A stretch of 10,000 nucleotides of DNA from Candidatus Hydrogenedens sp. (GCA_020216745.1 JAIWNQ010000065.1:1-10000); one strand, 5' to 3'; shown: positions 1 to 6,991, counted from the first letter of the stretch. Program-made: numbers and translations. Notes: generated by a model not told the origin, from the letters alone.

Positions 1-15
1 TCCTATAATTTTCCG

Positions 16-44
16 TTAAAAAATTAATAAAAAATGTATATAAT
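16..44 (+). promoter_or_regulatory. Candidate sigma70-type promoter for the ferredoxin-amrS operon
   Basis: A TTAAAA hexamer (16-21, four of six matches to TTGACA) is followed after 17 bp by a perfect TATAAT (39-44). A second TATAAT overlaps it at 44-49. Transcription would start near 51, leaving a leader of about 20 nt that contains the ribosome site AAGGA (59-63, 8 nt before the ATG). The surroundings are extremely AT-rich, so chance matches are easy. Another TATAAT at 4-9 has no visible -35 inside the window. Confidence 0.45.
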
Positions 45-71
45 ATAATACAAAAATTAAGGAATTTAATT

Positions 72-419
72 ATGGCTTATGTGGTAACAGAACCATGTAT
101 TAAATGCAAGTATACAGAATGCCTTCGTAATTGCCCCGTTATCTGCTTCCACGAAGGTGCAAATATGTTAGTTATCGACCCAGATGATTGTATTGACTGC
201 GGTGCATGCGTCGACCCTTGTCCCGTAAACGCCATATATCCTGAAAAAAACATCCCAGAAAAGTGGAAACACTACATCCAAATCAACGCAACATATTCCA
301 AAATCTGGCCTATCATTACCATCCCTAAAGAACCTCTTCCCGAAGCGGAATCCTTTGCAAAAATAAATGACAAGCATAAATATTTTGATGAAACTCCAGG
401 CACAGGAGATATACAATAA
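72..419 (+). CDS. fdxA: Ferredoxin, seven-iron (3Fe-4S plus 4Fe-4S) FdxA type
   Basis: A 115-residue soluble electron carrier. The cysteines are C9, C12, C17, C21, C25, C40, C43, C46 and C50. This is the Azotobacter ferredoxin I pattern shifted by one residue. By analogy C9, C17 and C50 would bind a 3Fe-4S cluster, and C21, C40, C43 and C46 a 4Fe-4S cluster, with C12 and C25 free. The N-terminus (MAYVVTEPCIKCKYTEC) and the 'IQINATYSKIWPIIT' region also fit the family, as does the length. The start is supported by AAGGA 8 nt upstream. Because C12 completes a CxxCxxxxC arrangement, cluster type is inferred from family resemblance; an all-4Fe form cannot be excluded. The gene ends 18 bp before the radical SAM gene, so it may supply reducing electrons to that enzyme. 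Confidence 0.92.
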   Translation: MAYVVTEPCIKCKYTECLRNCPVICFHEGANMLVIDPDDCIDCGACVDPCPVNAIYPEKNIPEKWKHYIQINATYSKIWPIITIPKEPLPEAESFAKINDKHKYFDETPGTGDIQ

Positions 420-437
420 TAGAAAAGATACACAACT

Positions 438-1505
438 ATGGAAAATAACGAACAAATATTAAAATCAAAATTCTCCAAACCCGCTAACAAAGAATTATAC
501 GAGACATTAGAGGGAGATAAGGTTCGTTGCTTTTCATGTGGACATCAATGCACTATATCTCCAGGTAAAAGTGGAATCTGCAAACTAAGATTTAACCAAG
601 ATGGCATTTTATATGCACCCTATGGCTACGTTGCTGGACTTGCCATCGACCCCATCGAGAAAAAACCTTTCTTCCACGTATTACCAGGTGATACCGCATT
701 ATCTTTCGGCATGTTAGGTTGTAATTTTCATTGCCCATTTTGCCAGAACTGGCTCAGTAGTCAAACACTCCGCGACCCCAATTCACTCATCCGTTTCGAA
801 CCTATCTCCGCAAATACAATATTAGAACTTGCACTTCAACATCATTCTCCCGTAATTGTTAGCACATATAACGAACCACTTATCACAAGCGACTGGGCAT
901 TCGAAATCTTCTCCTTAGCAAAAAATAGAGGTATCATTTGTGGTTATGTAAGTAACGGACACGCATCAGAAAAAGTATTGCAATTTTTGAGACCCGTGAC
1001 AAAACTATTCAAAATAGATCTAAAAACATTCCAACAAAAAAACTACGATAAATTAGGCGGAAAACTTTCTACTGTCTGCCATACAATTGAAAAAGCTGTC
1101 GAATTAAACTACTGGGTAGAAATAGTCACATTATTAGTTCCAGGCTTTAATGATAGCGATGAAGAATTACGAGAACTAACAAAATTCATCGCCAAAATAA
1201 ATCCGAATATACCATGGCATGTAACAGGATTTTACCCCAACTATAAAATGAATGATGGTTTCCCTACAAGTGCACATCAACTTGAAAAGGCATATAAAAT
1301 TGCTAAAGATGCAGGCTTAAAATTCGTCTACGCTGGTAACCGTCCCGGCTCCGTAAAAACAATGGAAAACACATACTGTCCTCATTGCCATGAGTTACTT
1401 ATTGAACGAACAGGCTTCAATGTCTGGTCTAATAAACTAACAGATGGCAAATGCCCATACTGCGACACTCAAATACCTGGCATCTGGTCTAAAAACACAG
1501 ACTAA
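438..1505 (+). CDS. amrS: AmmeMemoRadiSam system radical SAM enzyme (AmrS-like)
   Basis: A 355-residue radical SAM protein. The CxxxCxxC motif that binds the SAM-cleaving 4Fe-4S cluster is C95-C99-C102 in 'LGCNFHCPFCQNW'. An N-terminal cysteine set (C31, C34, C38, C48) and a C-terminal pair of CxxC motifs (C314/C317 and C339/C342, ending 'CDTQIPGIW') are characteristic of this family, which is often misannotated as pyruvate formate-lyase activating enzyme. The middle part, with 'STYNEP' and 'YVSNGHASE', fits the partial TIM barrel. The family usually co-occurs with Memo-like and AMMECR1-like proteins, and its reaction was, to my knowledge, not settled. Neither partner is in this window. Upstream is only a weak purine-rich ribosome site. 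The 18-bp gap to the ferredoxin gene suggests co-transcription. No terminator hairpin was found in the 22 bp separating it from the convergent HAD gene. Confidence 0.9.
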   Translation: MENNEQILKSKFSKPANKELYETLEGDKVRCFSCGHQCTISPGKSGICKLRFNQDGILYAPYGYVAGLAIDPIEKKPFFHVLPGDTALSFGMLGCNFHCPFCQNWLSSQTLRDPNSLIRFEPISANTILELALQHHSPVIVSTYNEPLITSDWAFEIFSLAKNRGIICGYVSNGHASEKVLQFLRPVTKLFKIDLKTFQQKNYDKLGGKLSTVCHTIEKAVELNYWVEIVTLLVPGFNDSDEELRELTKFIAKINPNIPWHVTGFYPNYKMNDGFPTSAHQLEKAYKIAKDAGLKFVYAGNRPGSVKTMENTYCPHCHELLIERTGFNVWSNKLTDGKCPYCDTQIPGIWSKNTD

Positions 1506-1527
1506 AAACTATGCTACATACCCCACC

Positions 1528-2484
1528 CTAACTTGTATGTTTTGGCCCCGATTTAATCTGAGAATACAACGCACTCTTCTTCTCTTCCACAATTCTATTA
1601 GCAATACCTATCACCTTATTTTTTAACCAAATAACTGTTTCACTATCTTCACGATAATCTGCAGGCCCGTATGCATCTATTCGGTCTGATTCTAAAAGTT
1701 CAATCACCTGCTGATATTTATACTCATCCCCTCTCGGATATACCGCATAAGTTAACCCGCCATGCTTACGCACCACCGAAAAACATGGAATATCACTCGG
1801 ACCATCACCCACATAAATCATATTCTTAAATGGAACCCGTCTCGCATTTTCAGGTATCGAATCATTGACACGAATCCCCTCCACCTTATTTATCCCCTTA
1901 TTAATCTCAAATAATGCTCGCGTTTTCGTGGTATGGTCAATGATATATCCAACCTGACTAATCAATCCCGATTTAGGTTGTTGCGTAAAATCCTCACCCG
2001 GTCCCGCCGGCACCTCAATAAATTCTGACGCCCATACCCCTGATATATACGGAGCTATCTTCGAACCCTTTATCATCTCTGCAAGACCACTACTCACAAT
2101 ATAATGCTCTACCTTTAAATCATATTCAAGATAAGGTTCCCTATTTAACTTTTGTTGAATCTCCAAAAAAAACTCCGGCAATCCCGGAAAAAATGGTATT
2201 TTCCCACCCAATTCCCTTAATTTTTGATTCGTCAAATCCGGAAACGTACCCGCCTTAACATAAGAAATAATATGCCACAAATAAGCAGTCTCTTCAGACA
2301 CACGAATCCCCGCTTTCTTATAATATTCAGGTAAAGCATTGACCTCTTTCCAAAACGTTTGCTCATCCACACCATACTCAATAAACAACGGCTCCTGCAT
2401 GTTCTTCGGCGTTAACGTAAAATCAAAATCCCAAACAATTGCAATTACATTTTGAGAAAAAGGCAATGATTTTCCACTATCCAT
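1528..2484 (-). CDS. HAD-superfamily phosphatase, substrate unknown
   Basis: About 318 residues, predicted cytoplasmic, no signal peptide. HAD motif I is 'WDFDFTLT', with nucleophile D19 and acid/base D21. Motif II is the serine pair in 'YIVSSGL' (S131/S132). Motif III is probably K187 in 'HTTKTRAL'. Motif IV is 'YVGDGPSD', with Mg-binding D227 and D231. The roughly 100-residue helical insert after motif I suggests a C1-type cap over the active site. The fold is clear; the substrate is not. The frame is open back to 2571, into the upstream gene. A GAGGTGAGG stretch lies 5 nt before an in-frame TTG (2493) but 14 nt before the ATG (2484), so TTG could be the true start, adding three residues. 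This ribosome site lies within the last codons of the upstream gene, pointing to one operon with coupled translation. Confidence 0.82.
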   Translation of the reverse strand: MDSGKSLPFSQNVIAIVWDFDFTLTPKNMQEPLFIEYGVDEQTFWKEVNALPEYYKKAGIRVSEETAYLWHIISYVKAGTFPDLTNQKLRELGGKIPFFPGLPEFFLEIQQKLNREPYLEYDLKVEHYIVSSGLAEMIKGSKIAPYISGVWASEFIEVPAGPGEDFTQQPKSGLISQVGYIIDHTTKTRALFEINKGINKVEGIRVNDSIPENARRVPFKNMIYVGDGPSDIPCFSVVRKHGGLTYAVYPRGDEYKYQQVIELLESDRIDAYGPADYREDSETVIWLKNKVIGIANRIVEEKKSALYSQIKSGPKHTS

Positions 2485-2500
2485 TATTGTCAATCTATCC

Positions 2501-5074
2501 TCACCTCGACTTTTTATCTTTCTTATCTGATTTCGCCTCAGGTATCGGATTCGATTCCACCACTTTCTCATAATCAGGTGGAATTAATTTCACAAACAAC
2601 AATTCCAACGGTTGAAGCATTTTTGGAAATTCAACACTTTCATTATGAACTAAATCCACACCCTTTTGAAGATATCCTGTAAGCCGACATAAAACCGATT
2701 CCTTCCTCAAATTTAATAGATACAAATAACCACCACCATCAGACGAGTCGATGAACCGCGATTTTACCCCTTCCAAAGGATATCCCACTTTATTCACAGG
2801 TCTCGGTATCGGCGGTAATGCCTTATTGGAAATTACAGCATCCATCCCATGCAAATACTCTGTCGGCAAATTCATCCCACGCACCAAAACAGTATTACTC
2901 GTAGGTTGCACAACATCACGACGCGATTTGCCTTTAGGGTCATACGGAATTTGAGTACCTACTCGTATAATATAATTTCCAGAACGAATATAATCAGTAA
3001 TCATATTAAATACATCATCTTCTATCGCCAATGTCTGTGGCATAATCAATACCTTTGTATCCTGCAACACACCCGCCTCTATTTCACGCTCCGTTGCAAA
3101 ACAGACATCATAACCTGCAAAAGAACTCCCCTCAAAAGCAAGCCGTGCCGATTTCAAATGGGGCACACCACCATCAAGAATCTTTGATGAGTCACTAAAC
3201 AAAATACGTACCAACGGTTTTGAAATCTGCAACCCTCGCAATACTTCCCCATATCGCTTAAATAATCTATTCGAATCAGCAATCGCCTTCCAAATAGGAA
3301 CCTCATCTCTGAGATTCCCACCCAAATTTAACGCTATTACCTGTGCTCCAGAAACTACCATATCCCAAAGAAAACCCTGAGTATAATTATATTTCTCAGC
3401 ACTTGTCATACCTTCCCGATATTGCAAATCAGCACGAGCGATAACCAGCGGTTTCCCTTGAGATACCGAGCGAAGCCATACCAAATCCACCGCCGGGTCA
3501 GGATACCCCTGAGCATAAATACCATCCTCAGACTTAAAACATGCATTTAATGAAATAAAATCAAGATTTGGAATAACTCGTTCCCTATCAGGTGTAAACT
3601 TCGTCTCATCTAATTCAAATACACTCGCAGGAAAAGAAACAGAAAGAGGACATGGATGATCATGATATGACCGAATCCGCTCAAACACCATTTTAAGCAT
3701 ATTTGAAATCATATCCCGATGAAAATTCTGCCAATCATATTGATATGCCCGCTTATTTTGATAACTCCAGGATGGAGCCACCTCATCCCAAATAGTTATC
3801 TCATCATAGGTCGTCAAATGTGCATGCCAGATCTGATTTAATGTCTGTCTATCAGGATAATTAACCTTTGCCCATTCTATAAAAGACTGGCGGACAACAT
3901 CCCCATTAAACTTAAACCGTGGATTAACTAACAAACTCATTCCTAAATAAAATGCATTGCTCCCATATCGGTCTACAATCTTTTTATATCCCTTTTCCAA
4001 AATTCCCTGAACTACAGGAACAGCCAAATTTATAAAACCATCTTGAACACTATCAGGATATTTATCATAAAACCAAGCAGGCATTTGTTCTTGAATAAGC
4101 TGAATTAATACATAAACCTTATTTTCTATCAAGGTATCTATCAGCACATAAATCTCTTCAGGTATTTCTGACGTTTCCGTTTCCAATGGAACTAATTTAT
4201 CTAAAGATATAGGAAATACAACCAAAGGAACTGAACTATCAATAACCATTTTCACCTTATCAAGACTCGGCTCATCTAAATAAACACCCACAACACTTAC
4301 AGGCTTATTATTCGCAAAAACACCCTCTGAATTAAGTGTTAACGATTCAAAGGTGTCCCCTTCGACACTACTCTCTACATCCCTTAAAAAAGATACCCTT
4401 AATGAAGATATTTGCTCCTCAAGAGTATTCAACGTGTCTGATAAATGCTCCCATTCCTTCTCTGAAAATTCCTTCTGTGCTTGCTCCATCAACTTCTTTG
4501 CCAAACTCGGCTCAACAGAAGTAATTTGATGTTCTGACGTCGTTAAATCAGATACATTTGCTAATTCCTTTTCAATCTCTCGTAATTTCATTTCCAGACC
4601 ATGTGATGATATTTTCTCCATAACAAAATCAACAATTGCAGGTTTCTCCTCCTTTGTATATTTAACTTGGATTTTCCCCTCATACTCTCCATCTTGAAAC
4701 CCTTCTAATGGAAGCGAAAACGAGCACTTATTAAATCCTTTAACTAATGCGATTTCCTGACTTGAACTTATAGCCAACTTCGAATCTTTTTCAGATAAAT
4801 TGTAAACATCAAGGCTGACTAATACATAAGAATAATCATGTTTAGCATCCATATCACAAAGAATAGGAACAAATTTCTCTCCCTCTTTTTCCAACAAACC
4901 ACCAATACTAATATCTGCTATAACATTTTTACCTGCAATAGAATTTTTATGCATTATCCGTATTGCGGAGTATTCACTCTCCCCCACCCCAAAAGCATCA
5001 AAGATAAAAAAAACAATAACAAATAAAAAACAAATCAATAACCATTGCCTAAAAATAGCATTCCTTCGATACAT
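2501..5074 (-). CDS. Secreted GH42-like TIM-barrel protein, probably non-canonical or inactive
   Basis: 857 residues. A hydrophobic segment at 10-27 after a basic N-terminus is an export signal or anchor. Residues 40-150 look like beta-sandwich, 157-237 like a charged helical or coiled-coil linker. Residues 250-610 resemble the catalytic barrel of GH42-type beta-galactosidases, for example 'SFIEWAKVNYPDRQTLNQIW' (397-416). Residues 615-735 resemble the glutamine-amidotransferase-like trimerisation domain ('KVLIMPQTLAIEDD', 674-687), and 780-832 a small C-terminal beta domain. The tail (848-857) is Lys-rich. Where GH42 enzymes have the Asn-Glu acid/base pair I read 'YLGMSLLVNPRF' (376-387). 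Where the nucleophile Glu is expected I read 'KPLVIARADLQ' (541-551). Catalysis by the usual mechanism is therefore doubtful. The start follows AAGGA with 8 nt spacing. The HAD gene follows within about 17 bp. Assignment is by motif and architecture only; GH42-related families without the standard residues are an alternative. Confidence 0.6.
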   Translation of the reverse strand: MYRRNAIFRQWLLICFLFVIVFFIFDAFGVGESEYSAIRIMHKNSIAGKNVIADISIGGLLEKEGEKFVPILCDMDAKHDYSYVLVSLDVYNLSEKDSKLAISSSQEIALVKGFNKCSFSLPLEGFQDGEYEGKIQVKYTKEEKPAIVDFVMEKISSHGLEMKLREIEKELANVSDLTTSEHQITSVEPSLAKKLMEQAQKEFSEKEWEHLSDTLNTLEEQISSLRVSFLRDVESSVEGDTFESLTLNSEGVFANNKPVSVVGVYLDEPSLDKVKMVIDSSVPLVVFPISLDKLVPLETETSEIPEEIYVLIDTLIENKVYVLIQLIQEQMPAWFYDKYPDSVQDGFINLAVPVVQGILEKGYKKIVDRYGSNAFYLGMSLLVNPRFKFNGDVVRQSFIEWAKVNYPDRQTLNQIWHAHLTTYDEITIWDEVAPSWSYQNKRAYQYDWQNFHRDMISNMLKMVFERIRSYHDHPCPLSVSFPASVFELDETKFTPDRERVIPNLDFISLNACFKSEDGIYAQGYPDPAVDLVWLRSVSQGKPLVIARADLQYREGMTSAEKYNYTQGFLWDMVVSGAQVIALNLGGNLRDEVPIWKAIADSNRLFKRYGEVLRGLQISKPLVRILFSDSSKILDGGVPHLKSARLAFEGSSFAGYDVCFATEREIEAGVLQDTKVLIMPQTLAIEDDVFNMITDYIRSGNYIIRVGTQIPYDPKGKSRRDVVQPTSNTVLVRGMNLPTEYLHGMDAVISNKALPPIPRPVNKVGYPLEGVKSRFIDSSDGGGYLYLLNLRKESVLCRLTGYLQKGVDLVHNESVEFPKMLQPLELLFVKLIPPDYEKVVESNPIPEAKSDKKDKKSR

Positions 5075-5154
5075 CGTATAGTCCTTTTAATTTTAATTAA
5101 ATTTCCATCATTCTACAATAAAACACAATCATTAAACGAATAAACCTAAATGAT

Positions 5155-5183
5155 ATTATACAAATTTACAATGTTTAAAGTAA
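5155..5183 (-). promoter_or_regulatory. Candidate promoter for the GH42-like/HAD operon
   Basis: Read on the minus strand, TTACTT (5183-5178, three of six matches) is followed after 17 bp by a perfect TATAAT (5160-5155). Transcription would begin near 5148, leaving a leader of about 74 nt before the ATG at 5074. The -10 is convincing but the -35 is poor, and the region is AT-rich. Confidence 0.35.
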
Positions 5184-5314
5184 TCCCTCTTCACCCCGTC
5201 CGACCCGTCCGCCCCGTGCACCTCGCTCGCCCCGTCCGACCCATCCACCTCGCTCGCCCCGTCCGACTCGTCCGACTCGTCCGACTTGTCCGACTTGTCC
5301 GACCCCAAAAACAT
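5156..5314 (-). CDS. Possible 52-residue acidic Ser-Asp repeat peptide (doubtful)
   Basis: On the minus strand an ATG (5314-5312) opens a frame that runs through the whole 9-bp array and stops at TAA (5158-5156). A GGAGG sits 8 nt before the ATG, inside the stretch GGGGAGGGGGTGTCA. The product begins MFLGSDKSDKSDESDESDG, continues with GASEVDG/GASEVHG segments, and ends with a basic, aromatic tail (VKRDYFKHCKFV). It has no signal peptide and no family I recognise. The 9-bp period keeps any frame open, and the plus strand is open too, so openness is weak evidence. The apparent ribosome site overlaps the -35 and spacer of the plus-strand promoter, so its purine run may be coincidental. Confidence 0.2.
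   Translation of the reverse strand: MFLGSDKSDKSDESDESDGASEVDGSDGASEVHGADGSDGVKRDYFKHCKFV
5196..5303. repeat. Tandem array of twelve 9-bp units, consensus YYGTCCGAC
   Basis: Twelve consecutive 9-bp units with no indel fill exactly 108 bp. Units 1, 5 and 8 are CCGTCCGAC, units 9 and 10 TCGTCCGAC, and units 11 and 12 TTGTCCGAC; the others are variants such as TCGCTCGCC. A higher-order duplication is visible: 5214-5240 and 5241-5267 are 27-bp blocks matching at 25 of 27 positions. About 78 of 108 bases are G or C (72%), far above the surroundings. A degenerate thirteenth unit may lie at 5187-5195. Identical adjacent pairs at one end suggest recent expansion by slippage there. Confidence 0.95.
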
Positions 5315-5344
5315 TGACACCCCCTCCCCAAAATGATATATACT
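5314..5344 (+). promoter_or_regulatory. Candidate strong sigma70-type promoter for the Skp-like gene
   Basis: A perfect TTGACA (5314-5319) is followed after exactly 17 bp by TATATA (5337-5342, four of six matches). TATACT (5339-5344, five of six) with a 19-bp spacer is the alternative -10. The spacer is C-rich at its 5' half. Transcription would start near 5350, giving a leader of about 170 nt before the ATG at 5519. The -35 begins 11 bp after the last unit of the array. Confidence 0.6.
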
Positions 5345-5408
5345 ACTTATATGCCAATTTTTAACCTACACACAACATATTGTATTTTTCAAAAAAAATT
5401 TTAAAAAA

Positions 5409-5425
5409 TATGAAACTTTTTCATA
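5409..5425. promoter_or_regulatory. Small inverted repeat in the predicted leader
   Basis: TATGAAA (5409-5415) and TTTCATA (5419-5425) are perfect 7-bp inverted arms around a 3-bp centre. It lies downstream of the predicted transcription start and about 95 bp before the start codon, so it could be an operator or a weak RNA hairpin. The AT-rich context makes a chance match possible. Confidence 0.25.
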
Positions 5426-5505
5426 CTCTCATAAGATTAATAAAGTATAGATTGTAAAGGCAAAAAATTGATTACGAAACAACAAACTAAAAATAGCACA
5501 AAAGG

Positions 5506-5512
5506 TAAGGAG
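5506..5512 (+). promoter_or_regulatory. Ribosome binding site that fixes the start at 5519
   Basis: TAAGGAG lies 6 nt before the ATG at 5519. The same frame is open from a TTG at 5468, but that codon lacks such a site and would place 17 polar residues before the signal peptide, so 5519 is preferred. Confidence 0.85.
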
Positions 5513-5518
5513 CACTAT

Positions 5519-5923
5519 ATGCGAGCAAGTAAAATATTAATAACTCTCGCCTTTCTGTGCAGTAACCTATGGGCACTGGCAGACCCACTCTCTCTTGCAC
5601 CAGATAGAGTTGATGAACAAAAAATATTCTGGGGCACAGCGAGCAAGTTCAATAAACCAGGGTTAGTTCGCTTTGAAGAAGTCATTCAAGCGACCCCTGA
5701 ATTTTCAGGAATTAAAACGCGAAAGATAGAAGCTGGAACTGCCAAATACTGGATCATGCTAAGTAAAGCCAGTGAGCGGGCAGTTCGTGTTATCCAAGAA
5801 GTTGCACAAGAAAGTCAATTTGACCTTGTAGCTGAATTTAATTACTGGCAAACTGCAGGAGACCAAATACCAGCAGAGGATATTACAGAAAAAGTTCTCG
5901 AAAGACTTGCAAAGAATAAATAA
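5519..5923 (+). CDS. Small exported protein, possibly a tentacle-less Skp/OmpH-like chaperone
   Basis: 134 residues with a clear Sec signal peptide: basic start, hydrophobic core (6-18), and an AxA site giving cleavage after A21 in 'WALADP'. Residues 87-131 match the C-terminal body of Skp/OmpH in pattern: an amphipathic helix with 'VIQEVAQESQFDLVAEFNYW' (91-110), then 'DITEKVLERL' (121-130). E. coli Skp has the comparable 'VKSVANSQDIDLVVD' and, near its end, 'DITADVLKQ'. Residues 49-70 could be the N-terminal strand and helix of the same body. Skp normally has long coiled-coil arms between these parts; here only about 15-20 residues remain. The family call is from memory of the motif, not a search. 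A periplasmic chaperone role for outer-membrane proteins would suit the downstream secretin genes, but without arms client binding would have to differ. Confidence 0.5.
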   Translation: MRASKILITLAFLCSNLWALADPLSLAPDRVDEQKIFWGTASKFNKPGLVRFEEVIQATPEFSGIKTRKIEAGTAKYWIMLSKASERAVRVIQEVAQESQFDLVAEFNYWQTAGDQIPAEDITEKVLERLAKNK

Positions 5924-5939
5924 ACAACATACCTACTAA

Positions 5940-5969
5940 TTGTTATTCACTCTTTTAATTTCCTATACT
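5940..5969 (+). promoter_or_regulatory. Candidate promoter for the TPR-secretin operon
   Basis: TTGTTA (5940-5945, four of six matches) and TATACT (5964-5969, five of six) are separated by 18 bp in the 72-bp gap between the Skp-like and TPR genes. The leader would be about 20 nt. No terminator hairpin was seen upstream, so read-through from the Skp-like gene is also possible. Confidence 0.35.
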
Positions 5970-5995
5970 AAAAATAAAAAAAGAAAAGGTCGTTC

Positions 5996-6991
5996 ATGAA
6001 ACATATATGGCGAAAAAACACTGGAATAGCAATACTCTTTTGTCTATTCTGTTTTTCCTGCCTACAAACATGTCAACATGCAAATCCAAAAACACATGAT
6101 AACCATCCCCTTAATCTACAACACCGAAATATTTACAAAACAAATCCGACATCTTCAGATATCAAGTTAGCTCAACAGCTGATTGAACAAGGTCAGTTCT
6201 CACAAGCACTTCCAAAACTACTCTCTGTTTTAGAAAGTGGAGACAATACCAACTCAGCAAATTATTATTTAGGTATCGTCTATCAAGGGTTAGGAAGTCC
6301 TCAAAATGCATTGACCCATTACATTAAATACTTGCAAAATGAACCAAAAGGAATATATGCGGAACACGCAAGAAAACAAATAGGTGAGTTATTAGGTACC
6401 ACCATAAACCATATTGAAAAAATTGATACTATTGAAAACCATATCAAAAACCTTGAAGCAAAACTACAACAGGATAAAGAAAACCCAGAATTAATGTTAC
6501 AATTAGCAAACTGGTATTGGATAAATCAAGATTATTCAAAAGCGGGCACTTTATACAAAACCCTCGTTACGATGAAACCTGAACTATGGAATGACCCAAC
6601 CATTACAAGCCGAATTGAAAAAACACCTACTGGCGAAATAGTTGTGTTAACACCAGAAGAAGCACTAAAAAGAGAAGCGGAACGGAATCCCATCGTTTTC
6701 TTCAATGTTACCTCATTCCGCAGTGGTCGTCAAAGCGGTTGGTCAAACGATTTTAAACACCATATTTATAATGTTTCTGGACAAATACGAAACCGAAGCA
6801 CACGAACTATAAAAAATGTTAATATTCAACTGACTATATATGGCTTTAGCGGAATGGTATACGACACCAAAAACATATTTATCGGAAATCTAAATCCAGG
6901 GCAACATAAACCTTTCAGTGCACAGTTTGTAAATTTTGATAATATTGAAAACATAGACCATTATGATTATACTGCATACTATGATGAATAA
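5996..6991 (+). CDS. Exported TPR protein with C-terminal FxLYD-like domain
   Basis: 331 residues. The N-terminus has basic residues then a hydrophobic core (11-21) ending in Cys-rich 'CFSCLQTC'. This may be a lipoprotein signal with C22 or C26 acylated, but neither fits the lipobox well. Residues 54-117 form two TPR-like helix pairs ('AQQLIEQGQFSQALPKLL', 'YYLGIVYQGLGSPQNAL'). A charged helix spans 140-160, and a third TPR-like unit 163-195. Residues 232-328 are beta-rich ('NVSGQIRNRSTRTIKNVNIQ', 'GNLNPGQHKPFSAQF') and resemble FxLYD-type domains of bacterial surface proteins. The start is supported by AAAAGG 6 nt upstream. Its end overlaps the start of the first secretin gene. By analogy with TPR pilotins and scaffolds it could help assemble the secretins; this is inference. 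Confidence 0.7.
   Translation: MKHIWRKNTGIAILFCLFCFSCLQTCQHANPKTHDNHPLNLQHRNIYKTNPTSSDIKLAQQLIEQGQFSQALPKLLSVLESGDNTNSANYYLGIVYQGLGSPQNALTHYIKYLQNEPKGIYAEHARKQIGELLGTTINHIEKIDTIENHIKNLEAKLQQDKENPELMLQLANWYWINQDYSKAGTLYKTLVTMKPELWNDPTITSRIEKTPTGEIVVLTPEEALKREAERNPIVFFNVTSFRSGRQSGWSNDFKHHIYNVSGQIRNRSTRTIKNVNIQLTIYGFSGMVYDTKNIFIGNLNPGQHKPFSAQFVNFDNIENIDHYDYTAYYDE

Larger units (their letters stand above)
5075..5518. other. Divergent intergenic region of 444 bp
   Basis: This separates the minus-strand GH42-like gene from the plus-strand Skp-like gene. It holds a candidate minus-strand promoter (5155-5183), a GC-rich array of 9-bp units (5196-5303), a candidate plus-strand promoter (5314-5344), a small inverted repeat (5409-5425) and a strong ribosome site (5506-5512). 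Outside the array it is very AT-rich. I saw no tRNA, rRNA or terminator in it. Confidence 0.7.

Noticed and set aside
1506..1527. Bidirectional terminator between amrS and the HAD gene
   Set aside because: The 22-bp gap has no inverted repeat or T-run able to form an intrinsic terminator.
2485..2571. Longer N-terminus for the HAD phosphatase starting at 2571
   Set aside because: It would overlap the upstream gene by about 70 bp with a very basic leader unrelated to the HAD fold. The ribosome site at about 2499-2507 supports a start at 2493 or 2484.
2751..3187. Plus-strand open frames inside the GH42-like gene
   Set aside because: They lie wholly opposite a long, domain-consistent gene and their products show no domain or signal features.
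5196..5303. CRISPR-like array
   Set aside because: Units are 9 bp, directly adjacent and without spacers, and no cas gene is nearby.
5171..5317. Plus-strand 48-codon ORF through the array, encoding PVR/LVR repeats
   Set aside because: It has no ribosome site before its ATG and would start upstream of the predicted plus-strand promoter. A 9-bp array without stops keeps several frames open by itself.
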